Below are positions 1 to 8,524 of a stretch of 41,715 bases of DNA, piece by piece. The notes beneath the pieces were generated by a model. It had not been told where the DNA came from. It did no database searches and saw only the letters and a program-made list of their open reading frames with translations. The stretch's first letter is position 1; every line of letters starts with the position of its first letter. This DNA is from Eggerthellaceae bacterium (GTDB taxonomy: Bacteria > Actinomycetota > Coriobacteriia > Coriobacteriales > Eggerthellaceae): positions 1-41,715 of the forward strand of contig JAFRGA010000046.1 of the NCBI GenBank assembly GCA_017434045.1. The letters run 5' to 3'. Made by a program: the position numbers and the translations under genes.

Positions 1-1179
<1,179 letters not shown>

Positions 1180-1253
1180 TTCCTGTACCTCTCATTCCTT
1201 TGCGGACTTTGTTACCTATAACAGTGCACAGCATTCTGCTTGCGTTGTCTGTA

Positions 1254-1282
1254 ACAATAAAATCTTAGTCATCTCATGTCAA
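1254..1282 (-). promoter_or_regulatory. dnaK promoter (sigma70-type)
   Basis: Read on the minus strand there is TTGACA (1282-1277), a 17-nt spacer and TATTGT (1259-1254), giving a 5' leader of about 70 nt before dnaK. The -35 box is part of a TGACATGAGA decamer (1272-1281) repeated 21 bp upstream (1293-1302). No CIRCE element and no clear HAIR element (CTTGAGT-N7-ACTCAAG) was seen, so the heat-shock control of this copy is not obvious. Confidence 0.6.
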
Positions 1283-1374
1283 GTTATCTTATTCTCATGT
1301 CATAATCTCGTTACAATCTTTCCCGAAAAGACTTGTGCAGCCAGCGAAAAGCTTTGTTATGGGCGCTGTATGAC

Positions 1375-1591
1375 GTGCACTTCCCCTAAATGCTTGCAAC
1401 AACTCGATTTCGTGCAAGGATTTAGGCGAAGTGCACGTCTTCCTGCAAGAATTATGGGGAAGTGCACGTGAAAAGGCTCGTTTAACGGCCAAGATGCCGT
1501 GCACTTCCCCTCTTTTCTTGCACGAGTTATCCCCAATGCAAAGATTTGGGCGAAGTGCACGCCTTGCTGCGAGAATCATGGCGAAGACAGG
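1375..1591. repeat. Tandem palindromic GTGCAC element (two units)
   Basis: Two diverged units of about 93 bp start at 1375 and 1499. Each opens with GTGCACTTCCCC and has a second GTGCAC exactly 56 bp later (1431, 1555). In unit A the segment 1375-1436 folds into one long hairpin with arms GTGCACTTC, CTAAAT and CTTGCA pairing to TGCAAG, ATTTAG and GAAGTGCAC. A third GTGCAC (1462-1467) closes a second hairpin. Unit B keeps the outer arms but not the middle one. The sequence is non-coding and lies in the 680-bp gap between dnaK and the ferredoxin gene. It looks like a REP/MITE-type repeat. Confidence 0.6.
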
Positions 1592-1660
1592 TTTGACGGC
1601 TTCATTTTAACCATCTATCTGCAAATTGAACGTCAATCCATACACACTTTTTGTCTGAGT

Positions 1661-1722
1661 GAAAAGTCGGGCCAATCGACTTTTTGACATGAGAAAGGGG
1701 TGTTGAACTGCGTCAACACCCC
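1661..1722. other. Two intergenic hairpins with a TGACATGAGA motif between
   Basis: AAAAGTCG pairs with CGACTTTT (about 1661-1684), and GGGGTGTTGA (1697-1706) pairs perfectly with TCAACACCCC (1713-1722). Between them sits TTGACATGAGA (1684-1694), the same motif found twice upstream of dnaK but in the other orientation. No gene is seen here; the function is unknown. Confidence 0.4.
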
Positions 1723-1803
1723 TTCATAGGACACACTTATGTCCTTTAACTCCACCTTTGTTCCTATAAGCCGAAGCGCATGGCACGCTGCGATCTAACA
1801 TAC

Positions 1804-1831
1804 AAAAGGGGGCCGGCAAATGCCGACCCCC
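1804..1831 (-). terminator. Rho-independent terminator of the ferredoxin gene
   Basis: On the minus strand a GC-rich stem GGGGGTCGGCA/TGCCGGCCCCC is followed by TTTTGT, about 25 bp after the ferredoxin stop codon. Confidence 0.8.
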
Positions 1832-1855
1832 TTCGGGCTTCTTTTGACGCAAGAG

Positions 1856-2044
1856 CTAGTCTTCGATGATTTCGGGGATAGCACCCATGGGGCATTCCTC
1901 CACGCACTCACCGCAGGCGATGCATGCATCTTCGTTTGCCACCTCGGCGCTGCCCCCAATAACCTCGAGCACCTCTTGAGGACAAGCATCGACGCAGATA
2001 CCACAACCGATGCACTCGTCAGCGTCAATAACAGGATGAGCCAT
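1856..2044 (-). CDS. 2[4Fe-4S] ferredoxin
   Basis: Small soluble electron carrier of clostridial type, 62 aa, that shuttles low-potential electrons between redox enzymes of anaerobic metabolism. Two complete CxxCxxCxxxCP motifs are present, CIGCGICVDACP and CIACGECVEECP, each holding one cluster jointly with the last cysteine of the other. The reading frame is open five codons further upstream, but AAGGGG lies about 7 nt before the ATG at 2044, which gives the usual MAHPVID start. The gene is monocistronic, with its own terminator and an independent upstream gene. The physiological partner is not indicated by context. Confidence 0.95.
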   Translation of the reverse strand: MAHPVIDADECIGCGICVDACPQEVLEVIGGSAEVANEDACIACGECVEECPMGAIPEIIED

Positions 2045-2215
2045 GATGACCCCTTTCAAAACGGTTAGTTCCCGATCCTCCCAATAGTATCCCTGTGCGG
2101 CAAGATACCATTACTTCCTCTGATTGCAAGTACGTATTTGCATTTTTCGGCTACGACTACTCTTCCGCAGCGCTAGCAAGACGTACTCAGAATCGAAAAA
2201 CCCTGGCTCATCCGC

Positions 2216-3388
2216 TTACTTGCTGGAGCTTTTCTCGCTAGCGGCATCGGACCCGAGATCAGCATCGCCCTCTTCGTCGATAACAAGATTGGCGTCGTCC
2301 CCTTCGTCGAGCGCAAGTTCATCCTCCGAGGACATCAGATTATCCTCAGGGCCCTGGTATGACTCGAGGTCAATATCGTATGGCAGGCCCTTGGGCATAT
2401 CGTTCACGACGATATCTGCCTTAGCCTCATAGTCGGCAAGCCACTTGGAAAACGCCTCCTGCTTCAATGAATCCCCGATGAGGTTACGTACCTGGGTCAC
2501 CAGGCTCTCGTCGATTCCGTCAAGAGAGGTTGCGTCTGCAGGAACCTGATCGGAATAGTAAATCTTCAGAACTTGAAGAACGGTCTCGTCGTCTGCCTTC
2601 TCGGCATCCGTCACCACTTTGTCTGCCAGAGCTTCCTGCAACAAGCCATAACGGATGTTCTCCTTGTACGATTCGAGGCTCAGGCCATTTTGCTCGAGAT
2701 ATCCCTTCAGGGCCTCCTCGCCACCTGCCTGCGCTACGTACTCCGCAAAACGGTCCTCGACATCTTTCTCGCCTACCTCGATGTCGTTCTCTTTTGCGGC
2801 TTGGACGAGCATTTCTTTTTGGACGAAGTAATTGACGGTGTCATTGCGAAGGCTTTCGGGGGTGTAGCCGTAGCTGACCATCCACTCGCCCCAAGCGGCT
2901 TCATCCTCAAGTCCTTGTGATTTGCGGAAATTGACAACGAAGTCGGTGACGTCGTTCTCACCTATCTCGACACCGTTGAAGGTCGCCGCCACTCCGCCTG
3001 ACGTGTCGTATCCGGCTTTGCCGGAAGCTGAGCCGGCTGAGCCCATCGTTGCGGGAAGGCACAGCAACAACCCGAAGATAAGGGCTATGACGGCAATGGC
3101 GATGATGTTGCCGATGCCTTCAGGCTTATCCTCCGGATCGGTATCGTCTGCAGCGGGCGCTTCGACCTTGGCCGGCACAGGCGCCTCCTCGGCGGCCCCT
3201 GATTTCGTATTTGCTTCCGGTTCGGCCGGAATGGGTGCTTCCTGCTCGACCTGTGCAGCTTTCTCTGCGTCTGCTTGCCCAGCCTGCTCTTCAAGGGTTT
3301 CGAGCTTGGCGTCGGATTCTTCTACGGCCTGCTCAGACGCCTTAACATCGGCATCAGTTGTCAAACGCTCGTCGTTTTCGCCTGCCAT
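2216..3388 (-). CDS. Membrane-anchored SurA N-domain chaperone-like protein
   Basis: Protein of 390 aa. Residues 1-90 are an acidic, Ala/Glu/Pro-rich disordered cytoplasmic region; about 92-112 is one transmembrane helix (IIAIAVIALIFGLLLCLPA). The extracytoplasmic part from about 130 to 340 resembles the helical SurA N-terminal/trigger-factor-like fold (FNGVEIGENDVTDFV, LRNDTVNYFVQKEMLVQAA). The last 50 residues are again strongly acidic and end SSSK. Family knowledge suggests a chaperone for exported proteins; no parvulin isomerase domain is recognisable. AAGGAG stands 6-7 nt before the ATG. It appears monocistronic. The domain assignment is moderately sure, the biochemical role uncertain. 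Confidence 0.75.
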   Translation of the reverse strand: MAGENDERLTTDADVKASEQAVEESDAKLETLEEQAGQADAEKAAQVEQEAPIPAEPEANTKSGAAEEAPVPAKVEAPAADDTDPEDKPEGIGNIIAIAVIALIFGLLLCLPATMGSAGSASGKAGYDTSGGVAATFNGVEIGENDVTDFVVNFRKSQGLEDEAAWGEWMVSYGYTPESLRNDTVNYFVQKEMLVQAAKENDIEVGEKDVEDRFAEYVAQAGGEEALKGYLEQNGLSLESYKENIRYGLLQEALADKVVTDAEKADDETVLQVLKIYYSDQVPADATSLDGIDESLVTQVRNLIGDSLKQEAFSKWLADYEAKADIVVNDMPKGLPYDIDLESYQGPEDNLMSSEDELALDEGDDANLVIDEEGDADLGSDAASEKSSSK

Positions 3389-3667
3389 TATGTCTCCTTA
3401 CGGTCGGCGATGCCAGGTTGACGCAAATGCGCTGCCCCTGAATCAAGTGCTTTCGTCCTGCAAACAACCAGACCGCCCTCAAAGTGCGCGACCCAGCTCA
3501 TAGCATCCTATACAACAATCGGGCTCGTTCGCAAAATGGATACGCTTACTCCTCACGTTTTACAACGCAACGTAACCAAGCGGACACATGTCCCACATTT
3601 GAAGACGATGGATGAGAATGGATGGGAACGGGTTCAACCCATCATCCTGGAGAAGGCATCCGCAAGC

Positions 3668-3747
3668 GGGCGTGTTGAAGGACCGGGTTGTTTGGCACGC
3701 CTGGTATGCCAGAGCATGTCAAACAACCCGCTCCTTCAACACGCCCA
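3668..3747. repeat. 80-bp intergenic palindrome
   Basis: GGGCGTGTTGAAGGA and GGGTTGTTTG in the left arm pair with CAAACAACCC and TCCTTCAACACGCCC in the right arm; the centre holds CTGGTATGCCAG, itself a palindrome. It lies in the 514-bp non-coding gap between the SurA-like gene and hypE, 6 bp from a second palindromic element. It may act as a terminator for hypE (minus strand), but no U-tract follows. Confidence 0.6.
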
Positions 3748-3752
3748 CCCCT

Positions 3753-3847
3753 CTGTCATTCCGAGCGCAGCGAGTAATCCCCGCGAAGCGGTCCACCCGA
3801 ATGATCGCTTCGCGGGGAACCTTCGGGCTTCGCCCTCAGGATGACAG
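3753..3847. repeat. MITE-like element with CTGTCATTC-type ends, copy 1
   Basis: The outer ends CTGTCATTCCGAG and CTCAGGATGACAG are inverted repeats with two mismatches; inside, CCCGCGAAGCG pairs with CGCTTCGCGGG. The right end, TTCGGGCTTCGCCCTCAG followed by GATGACAG, recurs at 13417-13442. It has no coding capacity, so it looks like a non-autonomous palindromic repeat. Confidence 0.65.
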
Positions 3848-3902
3848 ACTCAAGGCATGACGAACCGCCCGGCACTTCAGCACGCCTTTCGATGCCATTG
3901 CC

Positions 3903-4940
3903 CTAGCAGATGCGTGGAAGCTGTTCTCCCACGAGCATGTCCAGGATTCGACGGCCGCCAAACGCGTTGCGCACGAACACCGACGGTCCTCTGTCGGGAT
4001 GGGCGGTGGCCACGGTGCCGATGATGGCCGCATCTGCGCCGTATCGGTTGGATCTCATCGCCTCGAGGGCGGCTTGCGCCTGGTCGGCTGCGACAACACA
4101 CACCATCTTGCCCTCATTGGCGACTTGCAAAGGGTCGTAGCCAAGCATGTCGCAGGCGCCGCGCACCGAATCGCGGATGGGGATCTTCTCCTCTTCCACC
4201 TCGATCGTCACGACCGACTGGCTTGCCAATTCGTTGAGGGTCGACGCCAAACCGCCTCGCGTGGGGTCGCGGAAACACCGCACGCCCGAAGCGGCCGCCA
4301 TCACGTCCGCGATGAGATGGTTGAGGGGCGCTGCATCCGATTTCACATCTGCCGAGAACGACAGCGACTCCCTGCAGCTCATGATCGTGATGCCGTGGTC
4401 TCCCAACGTGCCGCTGACGAGCACTGCATCGCCCGGCTGGCATTTCGAGCCGCCCAGGTCCACGCCTTCGGGAAGCACCCCGACGCCGCTCGTGTTTATG
4501 AACACGCCATCGCCATGACCACGGTTCACCACCTTGGTGTCACCCGTGACGAGAGACACCCCGGCCTCGCGCGCCGCATCGGCCATGCTCGCGCAAATCC
4601 GGCGCAAATCGGCGATCGGATAGCCCTCTTCGAGTATGAAACCGCAGCTGAGATAGAGGGGCTTGGCACCGCTCGTGGCGACGTCGTTAACCGTGCCACA
4701 AACGGCGAGGCGGCCGATATCGCCGCCGGGGAAGAAATGGGGCGAGACGACGAAGCTGTCGGTCGAGAACGAGAGGCGCGAGCCGGCTGGCGGAACCGGC
4801 AGCACGGCCGCATCGTCGCCTTGCAACAGCTCGTCTCCCGCATAAGCGTCGAAGAACACCTCTTCGATTATGCGTTTCATCATCGTGCCGCCACTACCGT
4901 GGCCCAACAGCACTTTCTCATCCACGAGAACGTCCTCCAT
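3903..4940 (-). CDS. hypE: Hydrogenase maturation protein HypE
   Basis: HypE dehydrates the C-terminal thiocarboxamide it receives from HypF to a thiocyanate and so donates the cyanide ligands of the [NiFe]-hydrogenase active-site iron, with HypC and HypD. The 345-aa protein has the PurM/AIR-synthase architecture: N-terminal glycine motif LLGHGSGGTMMKRII, metal/ATP site LQGDDAAVLPV and FSTDSFVVSP, then GTVNDVATSGAKP, and in the C-domain DPTRGGLASTLNELA. It ends PRIC, the invariant C-terminal cysteine that carries the CN group. AGGAAT precedes the ATG. It lies 103 nt downstream of nikR on the same strand, which suits a nickel-enzyme locus. The other hyp genes are not in the window. Confidence 0.95.
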   Translation of the reverse strand: MEDVLVDEKVLLGHGSGGTMMKRIIEEVFFDAYAGDELLQGDDAAVLPVPPAGSRLSFSTDSFVVSPHFFPGGDIGRLAVCGTVNDVATSGAKPLYLSCGFILEEGYPIADLRRICASMADAAREAGVSLVTGDTKVVNRGHGDGVFINTSGVGVLPEGVDLGGSKCQPGDAVLVSGTLGDHGITIMSCRESLSFSADVKSDAAPLNHLIADVMAAASGVRCFRDPTRGGLASTLNELASQSVVTIEVEEEKIPIRDSVRGACDMLGYDPLQVANEGKMVCVVAADQAQAALEAMRSNRYGADAAIIGTVATAHPDRGPSVFVRNAFGGRRILDMLVGEQLPRIC

Positions 4941-4969
4941 ATTCCTGTGAATTGATAGCGTTCAGCTGA

Positions 4970-5001
4970 GAGCCGAAGCAGCGGGATGCTTGCTTCGGCT
5001 C
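4970..5001 (-). other. Hairpin between nikR and hypE
   Basis: GAGCCGAAGCA (4970-4980) pairs perfectly with TGCTTCGGCTC (4991-5001) in the 103-nt intercistronic gap. No U-tract follows toward hypE, so it is more likely an mRNA processing or stability element than a terminator. Confidence 0.45.
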
Positions 5002-5043
5002 ACCTAAATAGCCTGACGGGTATCTGGCCTCTTGCCAGGCTCA

Positions 5044-5481
5044 TCAGCGCATTTGATTGGCGGTCGTAATCACCAGGCCGCTATGCTTGACACCTTTCGT
5101 GCCCGCAATCCGGTCGGCGACGAGGCGCACGTCGGTCGTCTCGCCCCTGAGGATGATGACCTCGAGGCAATTCCCCTCGTCAAGGTGAACATGCAGGGAT
5201 GACACGACGATGCCCAGGTACGCATGCTGAATAGCGTGAAGGGTCTCCTGCACATCAGATGCATGGTGGTTGAACACGATGGTCAGCGTGCCGACGACCT
5301 CGGTTCCCACCTCCTCGCTCTGATCGCGCACGAGCGCGTCGCGCACCAGGTCGCGCACGACTTCGCTGCGGTTTTTCGCGACGCCGCGCCGCGCCACGAA
5401 CTCGTCGAAGCTCATGAGGAGGCTCTCCGGCATCGCGACGGAGAATCGTACGAGCTGGTCAGCGTTGATTTGATCGAGCAT
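5044..5481 (-). CDS. nikR: Nickel-responsive transcriptional regulator NikR
   Basis: Ribbon-helix-helix repressor with a C-terminal ACT-like nickel-binding domain, 145 aa. The N-terminal RHH is LVRFSVAMPESLLMSFDEFV plus NRSEVVRDLVRDALV. The high-affinity nickel site is recognisable as the HAIQHAY histidines, HVHLDEGNC (HxH then Cys), all conserved in the family. The ORF extends 57 codons upstream, but only the ATG at 5481 gives a family-like N-terminus, with AGGA upstream. It follows an 84-aa gene by 10 nt and precedes hypE. A GTATC-N16-GATAC dyad at 5825-5850 upstream of this operon is its probable operator, implying autoregulation. Confidence 0.95.
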   Translation of the reverse strand: MLDQINADQLVRFSVAMPESLLMSFDEFVARRGVAKNRSEVVRDLVRDALVRDQSEEVGTEVVGTLTIVFNHHASDVQETLHAIQHAYLGIVVSSLHVHLDEGNCLEVIILRGETTDVRLVADRIAGTKGVKHSGLVITTANQMR

Positions 5482-5491
5482 TGCGAGGGTC

Positions 5492-5746
5492 CTATACGAG
5501 ATTGACCGTGACGCCGGAGCTTTCGGCCGCATCCTCTTCGAGGGCGTCCTTCGCGTCGTTGATGAGGGCGCGCGCCTCGTCGAGCAGCTCCTGAACCGAG
5601 TGAAGCTTGTCGTCGACCGTTGCAAAGCCCGCATCGCCTGCCTGATGGGCAAGGCGGTGCACCCAGCGGCGCTCGAGGGCGATATGGTCGTCGATCTGCG
5701 ACATCATCTGTTCGAATTGACCGGTATTGACTCCATTAGTGCACAT
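5492..5746 (-). CDS. Hypothetical 84-aa protein upstream of nikR
   Basis: Not recognised. It is predicted to be mainly helical and acidic (FEQMMSQIDDHIALERRWVHRLAHQ, then LHSVQELLDEARALINDAKDALEEDAAES), suggesting a small helical bundle or coiled coil. Several His/Asp/Glu residues in DDHIALERRWVHRLAH could bind metal, but this is inference. AAGGAA lies about 8 nt before the ATG, its stop is 10 nt from the nikR start, and the probable NikR operator sits about 80 bp upstream, so it is the first gene of a nickel-controlled nikR-hypE transcript. Confidence 0.75.
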   Translation of the reverse strand: MCTNGVNTGQFEQMMSQIDDHIALERRWVHRLAHQAGDAGFATVDDKLHSVQELLDEARALINDAKDALEEDAAESSGVTVNLV

Positions 5747-5824
5747 CTCGATTCCTTCCTTCTTGCATGTGCTCGCCAGTTTGCAGGATGCCTTCGAACG
5801 ATTTCTCCTGCTGCCGTGACGCTG

Positions 5825-5850
5825 GTATCATGTTCATGTACGAACGATAC
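5825..5850. promoter_or_regulatory. Probable NikR operator
   Basis: GTATC, 16 bp, GATAC: a dyad whose half-sites and spacing resemble the Escherichia coli NikR site (GTATGA-N16-TCATAC). It sits between the divergent 84-aa/nikR/hypE transcript and the plus-strand 161-aa gene, so one site could control both. Binding is inferred from similarity and position. Confidence 0.6.
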
Positions 5851-5868
5851 ACCGTTTTGAGGCAAAGT

Positions 5869-6354
5869 GTGAAGAATCTTGCACAAAGTAACATATTCGA
5901 GGCTGGAGCGGTCGAAATCTCCGAGCTGTTCGGAGATTACCTTGAGGGCGATGTGACGCCAGGCGCCTGCGTGGCCCTCGCTTTGGGCGAGACCGCCCCG
6001 TCGGATGCGGTGCGCAACGCCATCGTCAAATCCCTCGCTGCCCTGGGCTATGGCGAAAACGCCTGCACGTTTGCCACCCTGCTCCCCTTCGACCAGGACA
6101 TCGAAGGCGCCGACATCCCCCTTGACGCGCAATCGCTCTTCCTCCTCGTCGAAGGCCTGGACCCGCTGCGCATCATCGTGACGGACCGCCGCAGCGCCGA
6201 CCTGCTGGCCTCCGCTTACCGCACCGCGTTTCCCAACGACTCTGCCGCCCGCACGTTCGGAAAGCCCACCGCGGTCTTCCGCGACTTGAACACGTTGCTC
6301 CAAACCGACGTGGGAAAACAGAAAGCATGGGCTGTGCTGAAGACGCTCGCGTAA
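5869..6354 (+). CDS. Hypothetical 161-aa protein divergent from the nikR operon
   Basis: Not recognised. The frame is open upstream to an ATG at 5830, but that would place the NikR-like operator inside the coding region; TGAGG at 5858-5862 with a 6-nt spacer favours the GTG at 5869. The protein is soluble, mixed alpha/beta with hydrophobic strands (ACVALALGE, SLFLLVEGLDPLRIIVTD), no signal peptide and no cysteine motif. Its position beside a NikR operator and opposite nikR-hypE suggests a nickel-related role. A terminator follows at 6443-6475. Confidence 0.75.
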   Translation: MKNLAQSNIFEAGAVEISELFGDYLEGDVTPGACVALALGETAPSDAVRNAIVKSLAALGYGENACTFATLLPFDQDIEGADIPLDAQSLFLLVEGLDPLRIIVTDRRSADLLASAYRTAFPNDSAARTFGKPTAVFRDLNTLLQTDVGKQKAWAVLKTLA

Positions 6355-6442
6355 CTCAAAACCCGTTCACTTACTCAACCCCGCCCGCACACCCCTCCGC
6401 TTAAGCGCGGGCTAACCGCTCCTACGTTCCGGCACGCCCGCC

Positions 6443-6475
6443 GCGAAGTGCCCTCCGAGGCCGCTTCGCTTTTTT
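6443..6475 (+). terminator. Rho-independent terminator of the 161-aa gene
   Basis: GCGAAG pairs with CTTCGC, with an inner CCTC/GAGG stem in the loop, followed by TTTTTT (6470-6475). Confidence 0.7.
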
Positions 6476-6484
6476 CCTCCTCCC

Positions 6485-6727
6485 AACCGCGCTAATAGAA
6501 GGCGGCATCCAGAGCGACTAACTGGCAGTGCGCCTCGATATCCCCCGCGCTTGCGGGTGTTGCCGCCTTCTTATGCGCGCGGTTGTCCGGAGGCGCTCAG
6601 GAGGCCTCGTCGGACACTTCGCTGTGGCCGCGCCTGCGCTTGTCGCAGCCCGCGAAACAGCGTCGGGGCGTCCGGACGGGATCAAGGCCGAATAAGTATT
6701 CTATTTCCTTCTCTGTTCTCTTGATCC
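6485..6727. ncRNA. Candidate structured RNA between convergent genes
   Basis: This 400-bp gap between the 161-aa gene and tatD has no ORF of note but dense base-pairing potential. AACCGCGC (6485-6492) pairs with GCGCGGTT (6577-6584) and encloses GAAGGCGGCA (6498-6507) with TGCCGCCTTC (6561-6570); inside are CCAG/CTGG and CCCGC-gctt-GCGGG hairpins. Next comes GTCCG+GAGGC pairing to GCCTC+CGGAC (6585-6615), and GGATCAAG (6679) pairs with CTTGATCC (6720). It matches none of tmRNA, RNase P, SRP or 6S by signature that I can see. Strand is undecided. Confidence 0.35.
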
Positions 6728-6753
6728 AGTAACGCTGCGCGTCTTTGTGGGGT

Positions 6754-7608
6754 TTACGTGTTGAGGAGCGCCTTTGAGGTCTCGGCTATCGTGTCGAGCA
6801 CGCCTTCGCCTTTGATGGCGGCAATCGAAGCCGCAACGGACTCGAGCTCGGAGCGCAGCTCGGCGAAGGAGTAGGGGACGCCTTGCTCGGGAGGCGCGTC
6901 GGTTTCGAGGAGGATCTGCTTGCCGGGAATCGCCTTCACGTACTCGCGCCCTTTTCCCGTGGCGAGCATCCGCGGGCCGCACGAGAAGAGGCAGCCGGCC
7001 TTAACGGCACGTTTCAGCAGGTCGCTCGGGCCGGTGAACCAATGGAAAACGCAGGCGCAGGAGTGCATGGCACCGGCATCCTCGAGGATTTCGAAGGTTT
7101 CCGCAGCCGCCCTGACGGAATGAATCGACAGGAGCCGCCCCCCTTTCCCAGCTGCCCAAGAGGCAATCGCCGAGAACATGTTCAGCTGTTCGACGTAGGA
7201 ATCCGCATGGCTCCACCCGAAGTCGAGGCCGATTTCCCCTATGATGCGCGGTTCATGCTCTTCAAGCAGCGAAAGCACGTCGGCGCGCTGGAGCTCGGCT
7301 TGCGGGTTTTCGCACACATCCCTGTTCCGCGCACGTTCCAGCAGCTGCTTTCGCGCAGCCCGCTGGCTTTCGCCCCTCTCCTTAGAGCCCCTGGAAACCA
7401 GATTGCCCCCAACGACCCACCAAGGATGCATGCCGAAGCCGACGATGACGTTCTGGAAGCCCGCGAATCGCTTGCGTGCATCGGCCCATTCGCCGGGACT
7501 GACTGTGTTGCAGAACAGCAGCGTGCCGGCATCGCACGCATCTACGGCAACTTGCTCGCCGTTCGTCATGAACCCGAGATGGCAATGCATGTCGTTGAGC
7601 GACGTCAT
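6754..7608 (-). CDS. TatD family metal-dependent hydrolase
   Basis: TIM-barrel amidohydrolase-fold DNase/hydrolase, 284 aa, cytosolic. Metal ligands appear as DMHCHLGF (HxH, residues 6-10), EIGLDFGW (Glu of motif 2), SIHSVRAA and LLETDAPP near the C-terminus, the order typical for TatD. There is an insertion around residues 68-95 rich in Arg/Glu (SRGSKERGESQRAARKQLL) where most members have a short loop. AGAAGGG precedes the ATG. A minus-strand TATAGT about 30 bp upstream could be its -10 box. It is a single gene, convergent with the 161-aa gene. Confidence 0.88.
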   Translation of the reverse strand: MTSLNDMHCHLGFMTNGEQVAVDACDAGTLLFCNTVSPGEWADARKRFAGFQNVIVGFGMHPWWVVGGNLVSRGSKERGESQRAARKQLLERARNRDVCENPQAELQRADVLSLLEEHEPRIIGEIGLDFGWSHADSYVEQLNMFSAIASWAAGKGGRLLSIHSVRAAAETFEILEDAGAMHSCACVFHWFTGPSDLLKRAVKAGCLFSCGPRMLATGKGREYVKAIPGKQILLETDAPPEQGVPYSFAELRSELESVAASIAAIKGEGVLDTIAETSKALLNT

Positions 7609-7756
7609 CTTCCCGCCCTTCTGAAAAAGTCCGCTACACTATATTAAAATACTCGAATACGAAATCGCATGGTACTGCACGGGGCAACGGCATCCGGACA
7701 TCATCCGCGTTCGAAAACCAGCGCCTGAGCAGCTTCCTCGTTGGAAAGGGATAGTC

Positions 7757-8497
7757 GTGGCCGACTCCGACATCATGGTGAGCATTCAGCACCTTTCGAA
7801 GTCCTTTGGCGAGACGGAAGTCTTGCGCGACGTGAACGTCGACGTCAAACGCGGCGAGGTCGTCGTCGTGCTCGGACCTTCGGGCTCGGGTAAATCTACG
7901 ATGCTTCGCTGCATCAACCTGCTCGAGAAGCCGACGGGCGGTCACATATTCATAGAAGGCCAGGAGATCACCGGCCCCAACACGAACGTCGACAAGCTGC
8001 GCGAGCACGTGGGCATGGTGTTCCAGCAGTTCAACCTGTTCCCGCACCTGTCGGCCAAGAAGAACGTCATGTTGGCGCAGCGCAAGGTGCTCAAGCGCTC
8101 CGCCGCCGAGGCCGAGCGTATCGCCATCGAACAGCTTTCCCGCGTAGGCCTCGCCGACCGCGCCGAGTTCCTTCCCGCACAGCTCTCCGGCGGCCAACAG
8201 CAGCGCGTCGCCATCGCCCGCGCCCTTGCGATGGACCCGCACGTCATGCTCTTCGACGAGGCCACATCGGCGCTCGACCCCGAGCTCGTCCGCGGCGTCC
8301 TCGACGTCATGCGCAGCCTTGCCGAGGCGGGCATGACCATGGTGGTCGTAACGCACGAGATGGGCTTTGCGCGCGAGGTTGCCGACCGCGTCATCTTCAT
8401 GGAGGAGGGCGTGATCGTCGAAGAGGGAACGCCGACGGAAGTGTTCGATCACCCCAAGCACGACCGCACGAAGGACTTCCTCGGTCATATCAAGTAA
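7757..8497 (+). CDS. Polar amino acid ABC transporter ATP-binding protein
   Basis: GlnQ/HisP-type ATPase, 246 aa, energising uptake of polar amino acids at the inner face of the membrane. It has Walker [11 protein letters not shown]-loop [13 protein letters not shown], signature [16 protein letters not shown], Walker [14 protein letters not shown] and H-loop VTHEM. The GTG at 7757 has GGAAAGGG with a 6-nt spacer; ATG at 7775 is the alternative. No permease or binding-protein gene of this type adjoins it, so it must pair with components elsewhere or be a leftover. The next gene, an ABC ATPase of another family, starts 27 bp downstream. Confidence 0.93.
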   Translation: MADSDIMVSIQHLSKSFGETEVLRDVNVDVKRGEVVVVLGPSGSGKSTMLRCINLLEKPTGGHIFIEGQEITGPNTNVDKLREHVGMVFQQFNLFPHLSAKKNVMLAQRKVLKRSAAEAERIAIEQLSRVGLADRAEFLPAQLSGGQQQRVAIARALAMDPHVMLFDEATSALDPELVRGVLDVMRSLAEAGMTMVVVTHEMGFAREVADRVIFMEEGVIVEEGTPTEVFDHPKHDRTKDFLGHIK

Positions 8498-8524
8498 TAA
8501 TGCGCATGATATGATTTGCTCATC

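Noticed and set aside
3536..3860. Plus-strand ORFs in the gap before hypE
   Set aside because: They run through two palindromic repeats and have no ribosome-binding site or recognisable protein features.
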